Assembly (NCBI GenBank): GCA_944350415.1
Contig: CALVOY010000046.1
Location: 1 to 41,320 of the forward strand
Length of the DNA stretch: 41,320 nucleotides
Source: an uncultured Bacilli bacterium
GTDB lineage: Bacteria > Bacillota_I > Bacilli_A > RF39 > UBA660
Direction of reading: 5' to 3'
Below, in pieces: positions 7,916 through 18,099 of the stretch. A program made the position numbers and the translations under genes. The notes under the pieces are model-generated. The model had not been told where the DNA came from. It did no database searches and saw only the letters and a list, made by a program, of their open reading frames with translations. How positions within the stretch are numbered: the first letter of the stretch is position 1; each line of letters starts with the position of its first letter.

Positions 7916-8827
7916 ATGCAAAAAAATTTAACACTTTTAATTATGGCAGCGGGTATGGGGAGTCGTTTTGGGGGATTAAAACAAATTGAACCAGTAGGTC
8001 CAACGGGAGAGTTTATTATTGACTATTCTGTCTATGATGCTATTCAAGCAGGATTTAATAAAATAGTTTTTATCATTAAAGAAGAAAACTATGAAGTATT
8101 TAAAGAAACGATAGGCAAAAGAATAGAAGATAAAATAAAAGTAGAATATGTTTTTCAAAGACTAGAAGATTTACCAGAAGGATATACCTGTCCAGAGAAT
8201 CGCGAAAAACCATGGGGAACTGCTCATGCGATTCTTTCCGCTAAAAATAATATTCATGAACCTTTCGTTATTATCAATGCTGATGATTTCTATGGCAGAG
8301 ATGCTTATTTGGTAATTAGTAAATTTTTAAAAGAAGAAGTTCAAAATAATAAATATGGTTTGGTTGGTTATTCAGTAAAAAATACCCTAACTGAAAATGG
8401 TTCTGTAAAAAGAGGTATTTGCAAACTAAAGGAAAATTACTTACAAGAAATTATTGAAAGTAATGTCATAGAAAAAAATGGTGTGATTACAGCTACTCCC
8501 TTAGATGGTAGAGATCCCTTTTTAGTTACGGAAGATACTTATGTATCTATGAATATGTTAGGATTTTCCCCAAGCTTATTTTCTTATATTGAGAAAGCTT
8601 TCCCTTCTTTTCTAGAAAAAAATAAAGATAATATTTTAAAATGTGAATATTTAATTCCAGATGTTTTAACGATGGCAATAGAAGAAGGTTATGCAAGAAC
8701 GAAAGTATTGCCTACTACCGCTAAATGGGAAGGGGTAACTTATAAAGAAGATAAAGATAGTGTTGTAAAAGCTATTCAAAAGTTAATGGAAGAAGGAGTT
8801 TATCCACAAAATTTGTGGAAAAAATAA
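7916..8827 (+). CDS. Sugar-phosphate nucleotidyltransferase family protein
   Basis: This is a 303-aa protein of the NTP_transferase fold. The nucleotide-binding signature AAGMGSRFGGLKQ is at residues 11-23, FIIDYSVYDAI follows, then KPWGTAHAILSA (99-109) and the metal-binding INADDFYGR (120-128). Such enzymes transfer a nucleotide from NTP to a sugar-1-phosphate or a related phosphorylated alcohol. It lacks the canonical RmlA or GalU spacing, so the sugar cannot be named, and I would not assume that it supplies the dTDP-sugar genes at the other end of the window. AAGGAG precedes the ATG. It lies in the pcrA-ligA run, with the following gene starting 1 nt after its stop. Confidence 0.85.
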   Translation: MQKNLTLLIMAAGMGSRFGGLKQIEPVGPTGEFIIDYSVYDAIQAGFNKIVFIIKEENYEVFKETIGKRIEDKIKVEYVFQRLEDLPEGYTCPENREKPWGTAHAILSAKNNIHEPFVIINADDFYGRDAYLVISKFLKEEVQNNKYGLVGYSVKNTLTENGSVKRGICKLKENYLQEIIESNVIEKNGVITATPLDGRDPFLVTEDTYVSMNMLGFSPSLFSYIEKAFPSFLEKNKDNILKCEYLIPDVLTMAIEEGYARTKVLPTTAKWEGVTYKEDKDSVVKAIQKLMEEGVYPQNLWKK

Positions 8828-8828
8828 A

Positions 8829-9275
8829 ATGAAGAAAAGATTTTTGTGGATATTGATATTTTTTGTTATTGGAGCCATAGCAATCTATCTAATAACTAGC
8901 CCTAAAGTAGAAAAGTGGACTTATGATTTGTTACCCAATAATTATGCAATCAAAAAAACATCTAGTACGGAGGTAGTATTAGGAAAATATATAGACGGTT
9001 TATTTGAAGTAACTCAAGATGGGAAGCAAATAGGAATAGAAGATTATATTGCCGAGTTTGCATATGGAGAAACTTATATAGCATTAAAATGTTTAGAACC
9101 AATCGATAATGGTATCAATATAAAGTTTTATATAGTGGATACCAAAAACAATAATATTTATGGACCTTATAAAGATGAAGAAACATATAATGCCGTAGTT
9201 GATAAAATAGTAGATGAAGAATTAAATGATTGGATAGAGACTATTACGATACCAGAGGGTGCGGTAGATAAATAA
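8829..9275 (+). CDS. Membrane-anchored protein of unknown function, 148 aa
   Basis: A single N-terminal membrane helix (about residues 4-23, RFLWILIFFVIGAIAIYLI) precedes a predicted extracytoplasmic domain of about 120 residues rich in short strands (EVVLGKYIDG, YIALKCLEPI, IKFYIVDTKNNNIYGPY). There is no lipobox. The start codon follows the previous stop by one base and has no strong ribosome binding site, so translation is probably coupled to the nucleotidyltransferase. I do not recognise the family firmly; small wall-side lipoproteins with a similar YIVD...YGPY ending exist, but this is only a resemblance. Confidence 0.7.
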   Translation: MKKRFLWILIFFVIGAIAIYLITSPKVEKWTYDLLPNNYAIKKTSSTEVVLGKYIDGLFEVTQDGKQIGIEDYIAEFAYGETYIALKCLEPIDNGINIKFYIVDTKNNNIYGPYKDEETYNAVVDKIVDEELNDWIETITIPEGAVDK

Positions 9276-9292
9276 AATTAATAGGAGACAAA

Positions 9293-12185
<2,893 letters not shown>

Positions 12186-12186
12186 T

Positions 12187-12636
12187 ATGCAAGAACAAGG
12201 AATCGTTATTTTTGAAGATGGAGCTACCTTACCGTTTGGTAAATATTATTGCCCAGATGAACCAGAGTATTTAAAGACTCCATCTCATGAAAAAAGCTTT
12301 CTAAATGAAGTCATAACAAGCTTTGCCTTTAAATTATCTAATCACGCATATAATAAGCAATTAAATCTCTATAATAATGCAATGCTGCTTTCATTAGCAG
12401 GATTGATCATCATTTTAAATAATCAATCTTCTATTAATTCACAAACTGAAATTTTAGCTTATGCACCGTCCATACCAACAGTAGAACAAATTCAAAGTTT
12501 AGAAAAAAATGAAACCTTATCCAATATCAAAATTCAAAAAGTTTATGAATATCAAACTATGGATTGGGATGATTATATAGAATATAAAAATTTTGAAGAT
12601 TATATCAACAGCAAATCACAAATCAAAAGGGTATGA
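12187..12636 (+). CDS. Protein of unknown function, 149 aa
   Basis: I do not recognise this gene. It encodes a 149-aa protein with a hydrophobic stretch near residues 65-80 (AMLLSLAGLIIIL) that could be a membrane or buried helix, and an acidic tyrosine-rich C-terminus (MDWDDYIEYKNFEDYI). The ATG at 12187 has AGTAGG seven bases upstream; a longer reading from GTG 12157 inside ligA has no such site. It is tightly packed between ligA and a membrane-protein gene whose start is 16 nt beyond its stop. Context supports expression; function is unknown. Confidence 0.65.
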   Translation: MQEQGIVIFEDGATLPFGKYYCPDEPEYLKTPSHEKSFLNEVITSFAFKLSNHAYNKQLNLYNNAMLLSLAGLIIILNNQSSINSQTEILAYAPSIPTVEQIQSLEKNETLSNIKIQKVYEYQTMDWDDYIEYKNFEDYINSKSQIKRV

Positions 12637-12652
12637 AAGTTTGGTGATATAA

Positions 12653-14131
12653 GTGAAAAAAATATTATCGAGAAATACAATTTTATATATACTCATTTTT
12701 GGCTTCTTTTTTACCATTCTAACCTTATCTCCCATTTCTGGTGATGACTGGGGAAATTATCTTGTAGGGAAACAAGGAATGATTCATAGCTTTGTTCAAG
12801 CCTTCGAAATGTATTTCAATTGGGAAGGTAGGCTGGTAAGTAGAATTCTTATTAATATATTAACTTATCATAAATGGCTATGGAATATAGTAAATAGCTT
12901 ATTCATAACAGGAATTATTTATGGAATCATAGTAGTCGTAAAGCCAAGACAGAAGAAATTGACAATTTGTCTTAGTATATTAACGGTTCTATTAATGAAT
13001 ATTTTTACTTTTTCCCAGATTATTGTTTGGGTAGCTGGAAATATTACTTATTTATTTTCATTTTTTCTATTATTTTTTTATTTATTGAACATTCTTAAAA
13101 ATCAACAAAAAGAATCCATTATATTTAAGATAATGCTTGGTTTTATAAACTTAATTCTCCCTATGTTTGTAGAACATATTGCAGTATTACTAATTATGAT
13201 AAATATTTCTACTTTAGTAATAAAATATTATCAGAGTAAAAAATGGGACAAAGAGTATTTGATTTATACTATAATATCGATTTTATCTACTTTAATTATG
13301 TTTTTATCACCAGGCACTATTTATCGACAAAGTATTGAAAATACACAATTTAATCATTTTAATATATTAGAGAAAATAATATATAATATTCCTAATTTTA
13401 TATACTATACATTTATCATAAATAGTTTCTTATTACTTTTATTAACAATAACAATTATATTTAGAATAATTAGAAAAAAACAAAATAAAGCGAAGAGCAT
13501 GATTATAATTCTATATATGAGTATCATTCCGATACTAACTATTTTTGTTTATAATTTATCCCAGTTTATTATTTTACCTGATGTTTTTATACAAATGATA
13601 AATCCTAATAATAGGTTTGTTCAAATCTATTGGCTTCTTTACATGATAATCTATTTGTTTTTACTATTAGAAGATATGAAATCTATAAAAGGAAAAAGGA
13701 ATTTCATATTTACAGTACTTGCTTTCTTAGCAAATGCTATCATGTTACTATCGCCAACTTGGGGTTATCGTACTAGTTTTGTTACTTATATGTTTTTAAT
13801 CATTCCATGCATAAAGGAAATAGATGATATCAAGGTAAATAAAATAATAGAAAACATAATAATAGCCATCACAATACTTACATCCATTCTATTCTTAATT
13901 TTTTATATTAACATAAGAATAGAACAAAATCATCTAGAAGAAAGTATTCAGAAGCAATTAGAGGAGGATAAACAAGTAATTGAAATAGAATCATTCCCAT
14001 CATATGCTAACTGTAATATCAATCCGACCAATGATTACCACATGGAAATCTTTAAAGAATACTATCAAATCGCAAAAGAAAAAGAAGTAATACTTCTGCC
14101 TAATCATTGGCGTTATATCATAATTAAGTAA
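12653..14131 (+). CDS. Polytopic membrane protein, DUF6056/GT-C-like
   Basis: This is a 492-aa protein with about a dozen membrane helices. The first loop carries SGDDWGNYL (29-37) followed by NWEGRLVSRI (56-65). An acidic pair just after the first helix plus a conserved W-(E/N)-G-R is typical of the DUF6056 group and resembles the catalytic loop of GT-C glycosyltransferases, which use lipid-linked sugars outside the membrane. It starts at GTG 12653 with GGTGAT upstream. Glycosyl transfer to a wall polymer or lipid is plausible but not shown by the sequence. It is the last gene before the gatC hairpin. The membrane topology is certain, the family likely, the activity inferred. Confidence 0.75.
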   Translation: MKKILSRNTILYILIFGFFFTILTLSPISGDDWGNYLVGKQGMIHSFVQAFEMYFNWEGRLVSRILINILTYHKWLWNIVNSLFITGIIYGIIVVVKPRQKKLTICLSILTVLLMNIFTFSQIIVWVAGNITYLFSFFLLFFYLLNILKNQQKESIIFKIMLGFINLILPMFVEHIAVLLIMINISTLVIKYYQSKKWDKEYLIYTIISILSTLIMFLSPGTIYRQSIENTQFNHFNILEKIIYNIPNFIYYTFIINSFLLLLLTITIIFRIIRKKQNKAKSMIIILYMSIIPILTIFVYNLSQFIILPDVFIQMINPNNRFVQIYWLLYMIIYLFLLLEDMKSIKGKRNFIFTVLAFLANAIMLLSPTWGYRTSFVTYMFLIIPCIKEIDDIKVNKIIENIIIAITILTSILFLIFYINIRIEQNHLEESIQKQLEEDKQVIEIESFPSYANCNINPTNDYHMEIFKEYYQIAKEKEVILLPNHWRYIIIK

Positions 14132-14157
14132 TCATAATAATGAAATTTATGATATAA

Positions 14158-14199
14158 TTATACATAGTTATTTGGTATAATACTATGTATAATTTTTTT
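14158..14199 (+). terminator. Hairpin with T-run between the membrane protein and gatC
   Basis: A perfect 11-bp inverted repeat, TTATACATAGT (14158-14168) / ACTATGTATAA (14182-14192), with a 13-nt loop runs straight into seven Ts. It looks like an AT-rich intrinsic terminator for the upstream operon. Its loop contains the likely gatC promoter. Confidence 0.6.
14173..14181 (+). promoter_or_regulatory. Extended -10 promoter of gatCAB, inside the hairpin loop
   Basis: TGGTATAAT (14173-14181) is a perfect extended -10 (TGnTATAAT) with no good -35. A transcript would begin near 14188 within the right arm, about 25 nt before the gatC start, so new transcripts would lack the left arm and escape the terminator. 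Confidence 0.6.
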
Positions 14200-14211
14200 A
14201 TGGAGGAATGT

Positions 14212-14505
14212 ATGGATAAACTAACAAAAGAAGAAGTATTACATGTTGCTCATCTTGCTAGAATTAAAGTAACGGATGATGAAATAGAAAAGTATCAAGT
14301 AGATTTAAAAAAACTATTAGATGATGTAGATAAAATAAAAGATATTGAAGTAGAAAGTAGTGAATTACTAGTTACACCAGTAGAACATGAATCTATTTTA
14401 AGAAATGATCAAGATACAAGAAGTGTTGATTTTAATGAGATTAAAAAGAATGTACCAGCAACGACTGGTAATTTTGTAGAGGTTCCGGTGATGGTAAATG
14501 AATAA
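14212..14505 (+). CDS. gatC: Aspartyl/glutamyl-tRNA amidotransferase subunit C
   Basis: This 97-aa GatC wraps around and stabilises GatA in the GatCAB complex, which converts Glu-tRNA(Gln) and Asp-tRNA(Asn) to the amide forms. Typical features are the N-terminal LTKEEVLHVAHLARIKV helix and the C-terminal TPVEHESILRNDQ and VPVMV strands. ATG 14212 with GGAGG five bases upstream is the right start; the in-frame ATG at 14185 lies inside the upstream hairpin and would add nine unrelated residues. Its 3' end overlaps gatA by 8 nt, giving coupled translation and matched subunit amounts. Confidence 0.97.
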   Translation: MDKLTKEEVLHVAHLARIKVTDDEIEKYQVDLKKLLDDVDKIKDIEVESSELLVTPVEHESILRNDQDTRSVDFNEIKKNVPATTGNFVEVPVMVNE

Positions 14506-15928
14506 TTATTTAGATTTAAGTATAAAGGAAATACACGAATTATTAGTAGCTAAAAAAATAACGCCAGTTGATTTAGTAGAAGAATGCTATACTAGAATTG
14601 GGGAAAATAGTGATTTAAATAGTTTTATTACTTTAAATAAAACAGAAGCTATAGAATATGCAAGAAAACTGGCTGAGGAAGAAGTGGAAGTGGATAACCT
14701 ATTATGGGGAATTCCTATTGCGATAAAAGATAATATCTCTACAAAAAATATTAGAACGACTTGTGCATCAAAGATGTTAGAGAATTATGTACCTATTTAT
14801 GATGCAACAGTTATTGAAAAAGTAAAAGCTGCTAAGATGATTATTATCGGGAAAACCAATATGGATGAGTTTGCCATGGGATCAGCCAGCCGTACTAGTT
14901 ATTTTGGGGCTCCCAAAAATCCTGTGGATAAGACAAAAATTACAGGTGGTTCTTCTGGTGGAAGCGCTTCCTGTGTAGCAGGAAACTTAGTACCTATTGC
15001 ACTTGGTAGTGATACTGGCGGATCCATTCGTCAACCCGCGAGTTATACAGGTATTGTAGGGATGAAACCTACTTACGGTAGAGTATCCAGATATGGACTA
15101 ATCGCTTATGGATCTAGCTTAGATCAAATTGGCCCAATGACTAGAAATGTTTATGAAAATGCGCTTTTATTAAATACTTTAGTTGGTAAGGATAAAAAAG
15201 ATTTAACTAGTGTCGAAAGAGAAAAAGAAGACTTTACTAGATTAATTGGAAAAAATATTGATGGTATGAAAATAGCCATTCCAGAGTTTTTTGTAAGTAG
15301 TATTGTATCACCAATTATTATTGAAAAATTAAATCATGTCGTAGAAATCTTAAAAGAAAATGGTGCAACGGTTGAATATGTTGACATGAAATACTTAGAT
15401 CAAGTAGTAACCATATATCAGATTATTACTATGGGAGAAGCTAGTAGTAATTTAGCTAGATTTGATGGTGTTAAATTTGGATATCGTGCAGAAAATTCGG
15501 AATCAGTAGAAGATATGTATGCTAATACTAGATATGAAGGATTTGGTACTGAGGTTAAAAGAAGAATCATGGTAGGTAGTTATTTATTAAGCGGAGAAAA
15601 TGCTAAAATCTACTATGACAAAGCACTAATGATCAGAAATGCTCTAAAACAAGAATTTAATAAGTTTTTTGAAAAATATGATTTTGTTTTTGGACCAACA
15701 ACTACTACAGTTGCTTATGGCCTAGATGAAAACTTAGATGACCCAAGAAAATCATTTATGGATGATACTTTGGTTATGCCAGTTAATATGGCAGGTTTAC
15801 CAGGGATTAATATCCCAATGGGAAAAGATTCTGATAATATGCCAATCGGACTTCATATTATTGGTGCTCACTTTGAAGAAGCTAGAATGTATCAAATTGC
15901 TTCTTTTCTAGAGAATAAACTAAAGTAA
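14498..15928 (+). CDS. gatA: Aspartyl/glutamyl-tRNA amidotransferase subunit A
   Basis: This is a 476-aa amidase-signature enzyme, the glutaminase subunit that releases ammonia for transamidation. The Ser-cisSer-Lys triad is intact: K77 in PIAIKDN, S152 in GGSSGGSAS and S176 in SDTGGSIRQP, with exactly the spacing of characterised GatA proteins. DEFAMGSA and GPTTT motifs are also present. The length is normal. The start overlaps the end of gatC. It is followed by a small unknown ORF and then gatB. Because the window encodes GatCAB, the organism probably makes Gln-tRNA, Asn-tRNA or both indirectly. Confidence 0.98.
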   Translation: MNNYLDLSIKEIHELLVAKKITPVDLVEECYTRIGENSDLNSFITLNKTEAIEYARKLAEEEVEVDNLLWGIPIAIKDNISTKNIRTTCASKMLENYVPIYDATVIEKVKAAKMIIIGKTNMDEFAMGSASRTSYFGAPKNPVDKTKITGGSSGGSASCVAGNLVPIALGSDTGGSIRQPASYTGIVGMKPTYGRVSRYGLIAYGSSLDQIGPMTRNVYENALLLNTLVGKDKKDLTSVEREKEDFTRLIGKNIDGMKIAIPEFFVSSIVSPIIIEKLNHVVEILKENGATVEYVDMKYLDQVVTIYQIITMGEASSNLARFDGVKFGYRAENSESVEDMYANTRYEGFGTEVKRRIMVGSYLLSGENAKIYYDKALMIRNALKQEFNKFFEKYDFVFGPTTTTVAYGLDENLDDPRKSFMDDTLVMPVNMAGLPGINIPMGKDSDNMPIGLHIIGAHFEEARMYQIASFLENKLK

Positions 15929-15940
15929 GGGGTGGAAACA

Positions 15941-16159
15941 TTGAAAAGAAAAGAAAATAAAGTATTTAAAAAAAATGTAATAATAACTAGTATAGCTTCA
16001 TGGTTCCTTGCTTCGCCACTTGCGATGAGAATAAAAAGCATAGAGATGATAGCTACCCATCGTAATATTTTTGTCGGCAAATTGTCGGATGATACCAATG
16101 ACGATATAAACCAAGCTGTAAAATATTTAAAGCTAACGAATGGATTGGAGGAAAAATAA
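15941..16159 (+). CDS. Small basic protein encoded between gatA and gatB, 72 aa
   Basis: This is a short ORF of unknown function. The preferred start is TTG 15941, because AAGGGGTGG (15927-15935) lies five bases upstream; the in-frame GTG 15932 is part of that site. The first 14 residues are very basic (KRKENKVFKK), a weakly hydrophobic stretch follows (VIITSIASWFLASPLAMRI, about 11-29), and the end is acidic and helical. Its TAA overlaps the ATG of gatB by one base and its last codons carry the GGAGG of gatB, so it is translated as part of the gat operon. No homologue comes to mind. It could be a real accessory protein or a spacer ORF that couples gatB translation. Confidence 0.6.
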   Translation: MKRKENKVFKKNVIITSIASWFLASPLAMRIKSIEMIATHRNIFVGKLSDDTNDDINQAVKYLKLTNGLEEK

Positions 16160-17568
16160 TGAACGATTATAAAACAACCATAGGAATTGAAGTACACTGT
16201 GAGTTGAAAACGAATTCTAAAATGTTCTCTGATTCCATTAATAACTATGGGGGAGTAGCCAATGTGAATATCAATGAAGTGGATTTTGCCTTACCAGGAA
16301 CACTTCCATGTATGAATGAATATGGGATTGAACTAGGATTAAAAGCTGCTTTGGCTTTAAACTGTGAAATCAATAAAAAAGTGGTATTTGATAGAAAAAA
16401 TTATTTTTATCCTGACCTTCCGAAAGGATATCAAATTACCCAAGCAAGAAATCCTATTGGTGTGAATGGATATGTTGAAATTGAAGTAGATGGAGTTAAG
16501 AAAAAAATCGGAATTCATGATATTCATATCGAAGAAGATACTTGTAAAAGTACACATGCTGAGACCAAATCCTACCTAGATTTTAATCGTAATGGCGTAC
16601 CACTAATTGAAATCGTATCGGAACCAGATATGTCTAATGAAAAAGAAGCAATGGCTTATTTAGAAAAATTAAGAGAGTTACTGCTTTATACGAATGTATC
16701 AGACTGTAAGATGGAAGAAGGAAGTATGCGTTGCGATGTCAATGTATCAGTATCTAAAACAGATAAGTTAGGTACTCGTACGGAAACAAAAAACATTGGT
16801 TCTATTAGCAGTGTAGGGCGTGCTATCCTTGCGGAAGCTAAAAGACAGATAGAAGAACTAGAAGCAGGTAGAGAGATTCTGGAAGAAACCCGTCGTTTTG
16901 ATGAAAAAAAAGATTGTACGATTTTAATGCGTGTCAAAGAAACTGGAAATGACTATCGCTATTTTCCAGAACCAAATCTTCCTCCTTATACTTTAGAAGA
17001 TTCCTTTATTAATCGAGTAAAAGAAAATATGGAAGTATTACCAGATGTTAGAAGAAAAACTTATTTAGATGCGGGCATTCATCCAGTTAATGTTGAAAAA
17101 ATTATCGCAAATAAAGAAATTAGTGATTACCTATTAGGATTAAACTGTAATTTAGTAATTGCTAGTAATTTGTTATTAGGTGAAATCTCTGCCTATTTAA
17201 ATAAAACAGAAAAAAAATTAGAAGAAACGAAATTATCGAAAGAAAAATTCACCGTACTTGTGAATAAACTAGATAGTAAAGAGATCAACAATCAAATCTT
17301 TAAGGAGATTGTAGATACTTTGATGGAAACAGAAGAAGATATCAACAAACTTGTGGAAAACCAAAAAGCAAATGCTCTAAGTGAAACAGATTTAACTAAC
17401 ATTGTGGAAAAATTAATTTTAGAAAATCCAGAAAGTGTAGAAGATTATAAACAAGGAAAAGATAGAGCCATCAAATATTTAATGGGACAAATTATGAAAG
17501 AAACAAGAGGAAAAGCAGATCCTGCTTTAGCCAATCAATTACTGCTACAGAAATTGAGTGAACAATAG
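16159..17568 (+). CDS. gatB: Aspartyl/glutamyl-tRNA amidotransferase subunit B
   Basis: This 469-aa GatB is the kinase/transamidase subunit that activates the misacylated tRNA with ATP and adds ammonia from GatA. It has the family opening GIEVHCELKTNSKMFS, the signature FDRKNYFYPDLPKGYQITQ (about 75-93), a GSMRCDVNVS motif and a C-terminal YqeY-like tRNA-binding domain ending LANQLLLQKL. The length is normal. GGAGG lies seven bases before the ATG, inside the preceding small ORF. It is the last gene of the gat operon; an inverted repeat begins at its stop codon. Confidence 0.98.
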   Translation: MNDYKTTIGIEVHCELKTNSKMFSDSINNYGGVANVNINEVDFALPGTLPCMNEYGIELGLKAALALNCEINKKVVFDRKNYFYPDLPKGYQITQARNPIGVNGYVEIEVDGVKKKIGIHDIHIEEDTCKSTHAETKSYLDFNRNGVPLIEIVSEPDMSNEKEAMAYLEKLRELLLYTNVSDCKMEEGSMRCDVNVSVSKTDKLGTRTETKNIGSISSVGRAILAEAKRQIEELEAGREILEETRRFDEKKDCTILMRVKETGNDYRYFPEPNLPPYTLEDSFINRVKENMEVLPDVRRKTYLDAGIHPVNVEKIIANKEISDYLLGLNCNLVIASNLLLGEISAYLNKTEKKLEETKLSKEKFTVLVNKLDSKEINNQIFKEIVDTLMETEEDINKLVENQKANALSETDLTNIVEKLILENPESVEDYKQGKDRAIKYLMGQIMKETRGKADPALANQLLLQKLSEQ

Positions 17569-17601
17569 TTTGATTGACTTATTTAAAAACTATTGTATAA
17601 T
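17562..17601 (+). promoter_or_regulatory. Promoter embedded in a 10-bp inverted repeat
   Basis: TTGACT (17574-17579) and TATAAT (17596-17601) are 16 bp apart, a near-consensus promoter for the 17627 gene. A perfect inverted repeat ACAATAGTTT (17562-17571) / AAACTATTGT (17587-17596) encloses the -35 and touches the -10. There is no T-run, so it looks more like an operator than a terminator. It includes the gatB stop codon. Confidence 0.65.
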
Positions 17602-17626
17602 GTAAACTAAGAAGGAGCTTGAAAAA

Positions 17627-18097
17627 ATGAAATGGATAAAAAAGAATAAGTTTACTGTTATTGCGATTATTATTTTCGTTGTACTTGCGATCATTGGTTT
17701 CAAAGTGAAAGAAATTTTTTTCCCAGATCAGAGAACCGCTATTTATGGAGACCGTTTAGAAGGCAAGGTAGCAGTAGAACAATCTACTTATGATACATTA
17801 AAACAAAATCTTAGTGAGAAAGAAAAAGTAAAATCGGTAACAGTGCGCGAAAATGGAAGACGCATCGATATTACAATTACAGTAGAAGATGATATGAGTA
17901 AAGAGAGTGCAAAAAACCTAACAGCTGGCATGATGGAACCTTTTACAGAAAGCCAAATTGGCTACTATGATTTTCAAGTGTTTATCAAAAAAGATTCTAC
18001 TAGCGAGAATGACTTTCCAATTATTGGATATAAACATCATAACAGTTCCGATTTTTCTTGGACTAAAGATAGAGAGAAAACAGAAGAGGAAGGATAA
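17627..18097 (+). CDS. Membrane-anchored protein of unknown function, 156 aa
   Basis: One N-terminal helix (about residues 8-27, FTVIAIIIFVVLAIIGF) precedes a hydrophilic domain of about 125 residues. That domain contains KVKSVTVRENGRRIDITITVE, which reads as a beta hairpin, then SKESAKNLTAGMMEPF and a final YYDFQVFIKKDS strand. The beta-alpha-beta pattern resembles small extracytoplasmic ligand or partner-binding modules, but I recognise no family. GAAGGAG is nine bases upstream of the ATG. It is transcribed from the 17.6-kb promoter and sits 2 nt before the GGDEF sensor gene, so it may work with that sensor. Confidence 0.75.
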   Translation: MKWIKKNKFTVIAIIIFVVLAIIGFKVKEIFFPDQRTAIYGDRLEGKVAVEQSTYDTLKQNLSEKEKVKSVTVRENGRRIDITITVEDDMSKESAKNLTAGMMEPFTESQIGYYDFQVFIKKDSTSENDFPIIGYKHHNSSDFSWTKDREKTEEEG

Positions 18098-18099
18098 TA

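Noticed and set aside
7916-8827. Calling the nucleotidyltransferase RmlA to complete the dTDP-sugar pathway
   Set aside because: Its signature AAGMGSRFGGLKQ and the KPWGTAHAI motif differ from RmlA, and it lies 28 kb from the dTDP-sugar genes.
15892-16197. A 101-codon open frame on the minus strand over the gatA-gatB junction
   Set aside because: It has no ribosome binding site and lies opposite better-supported plus-strand genes; its composition is that of an antisense shadow.
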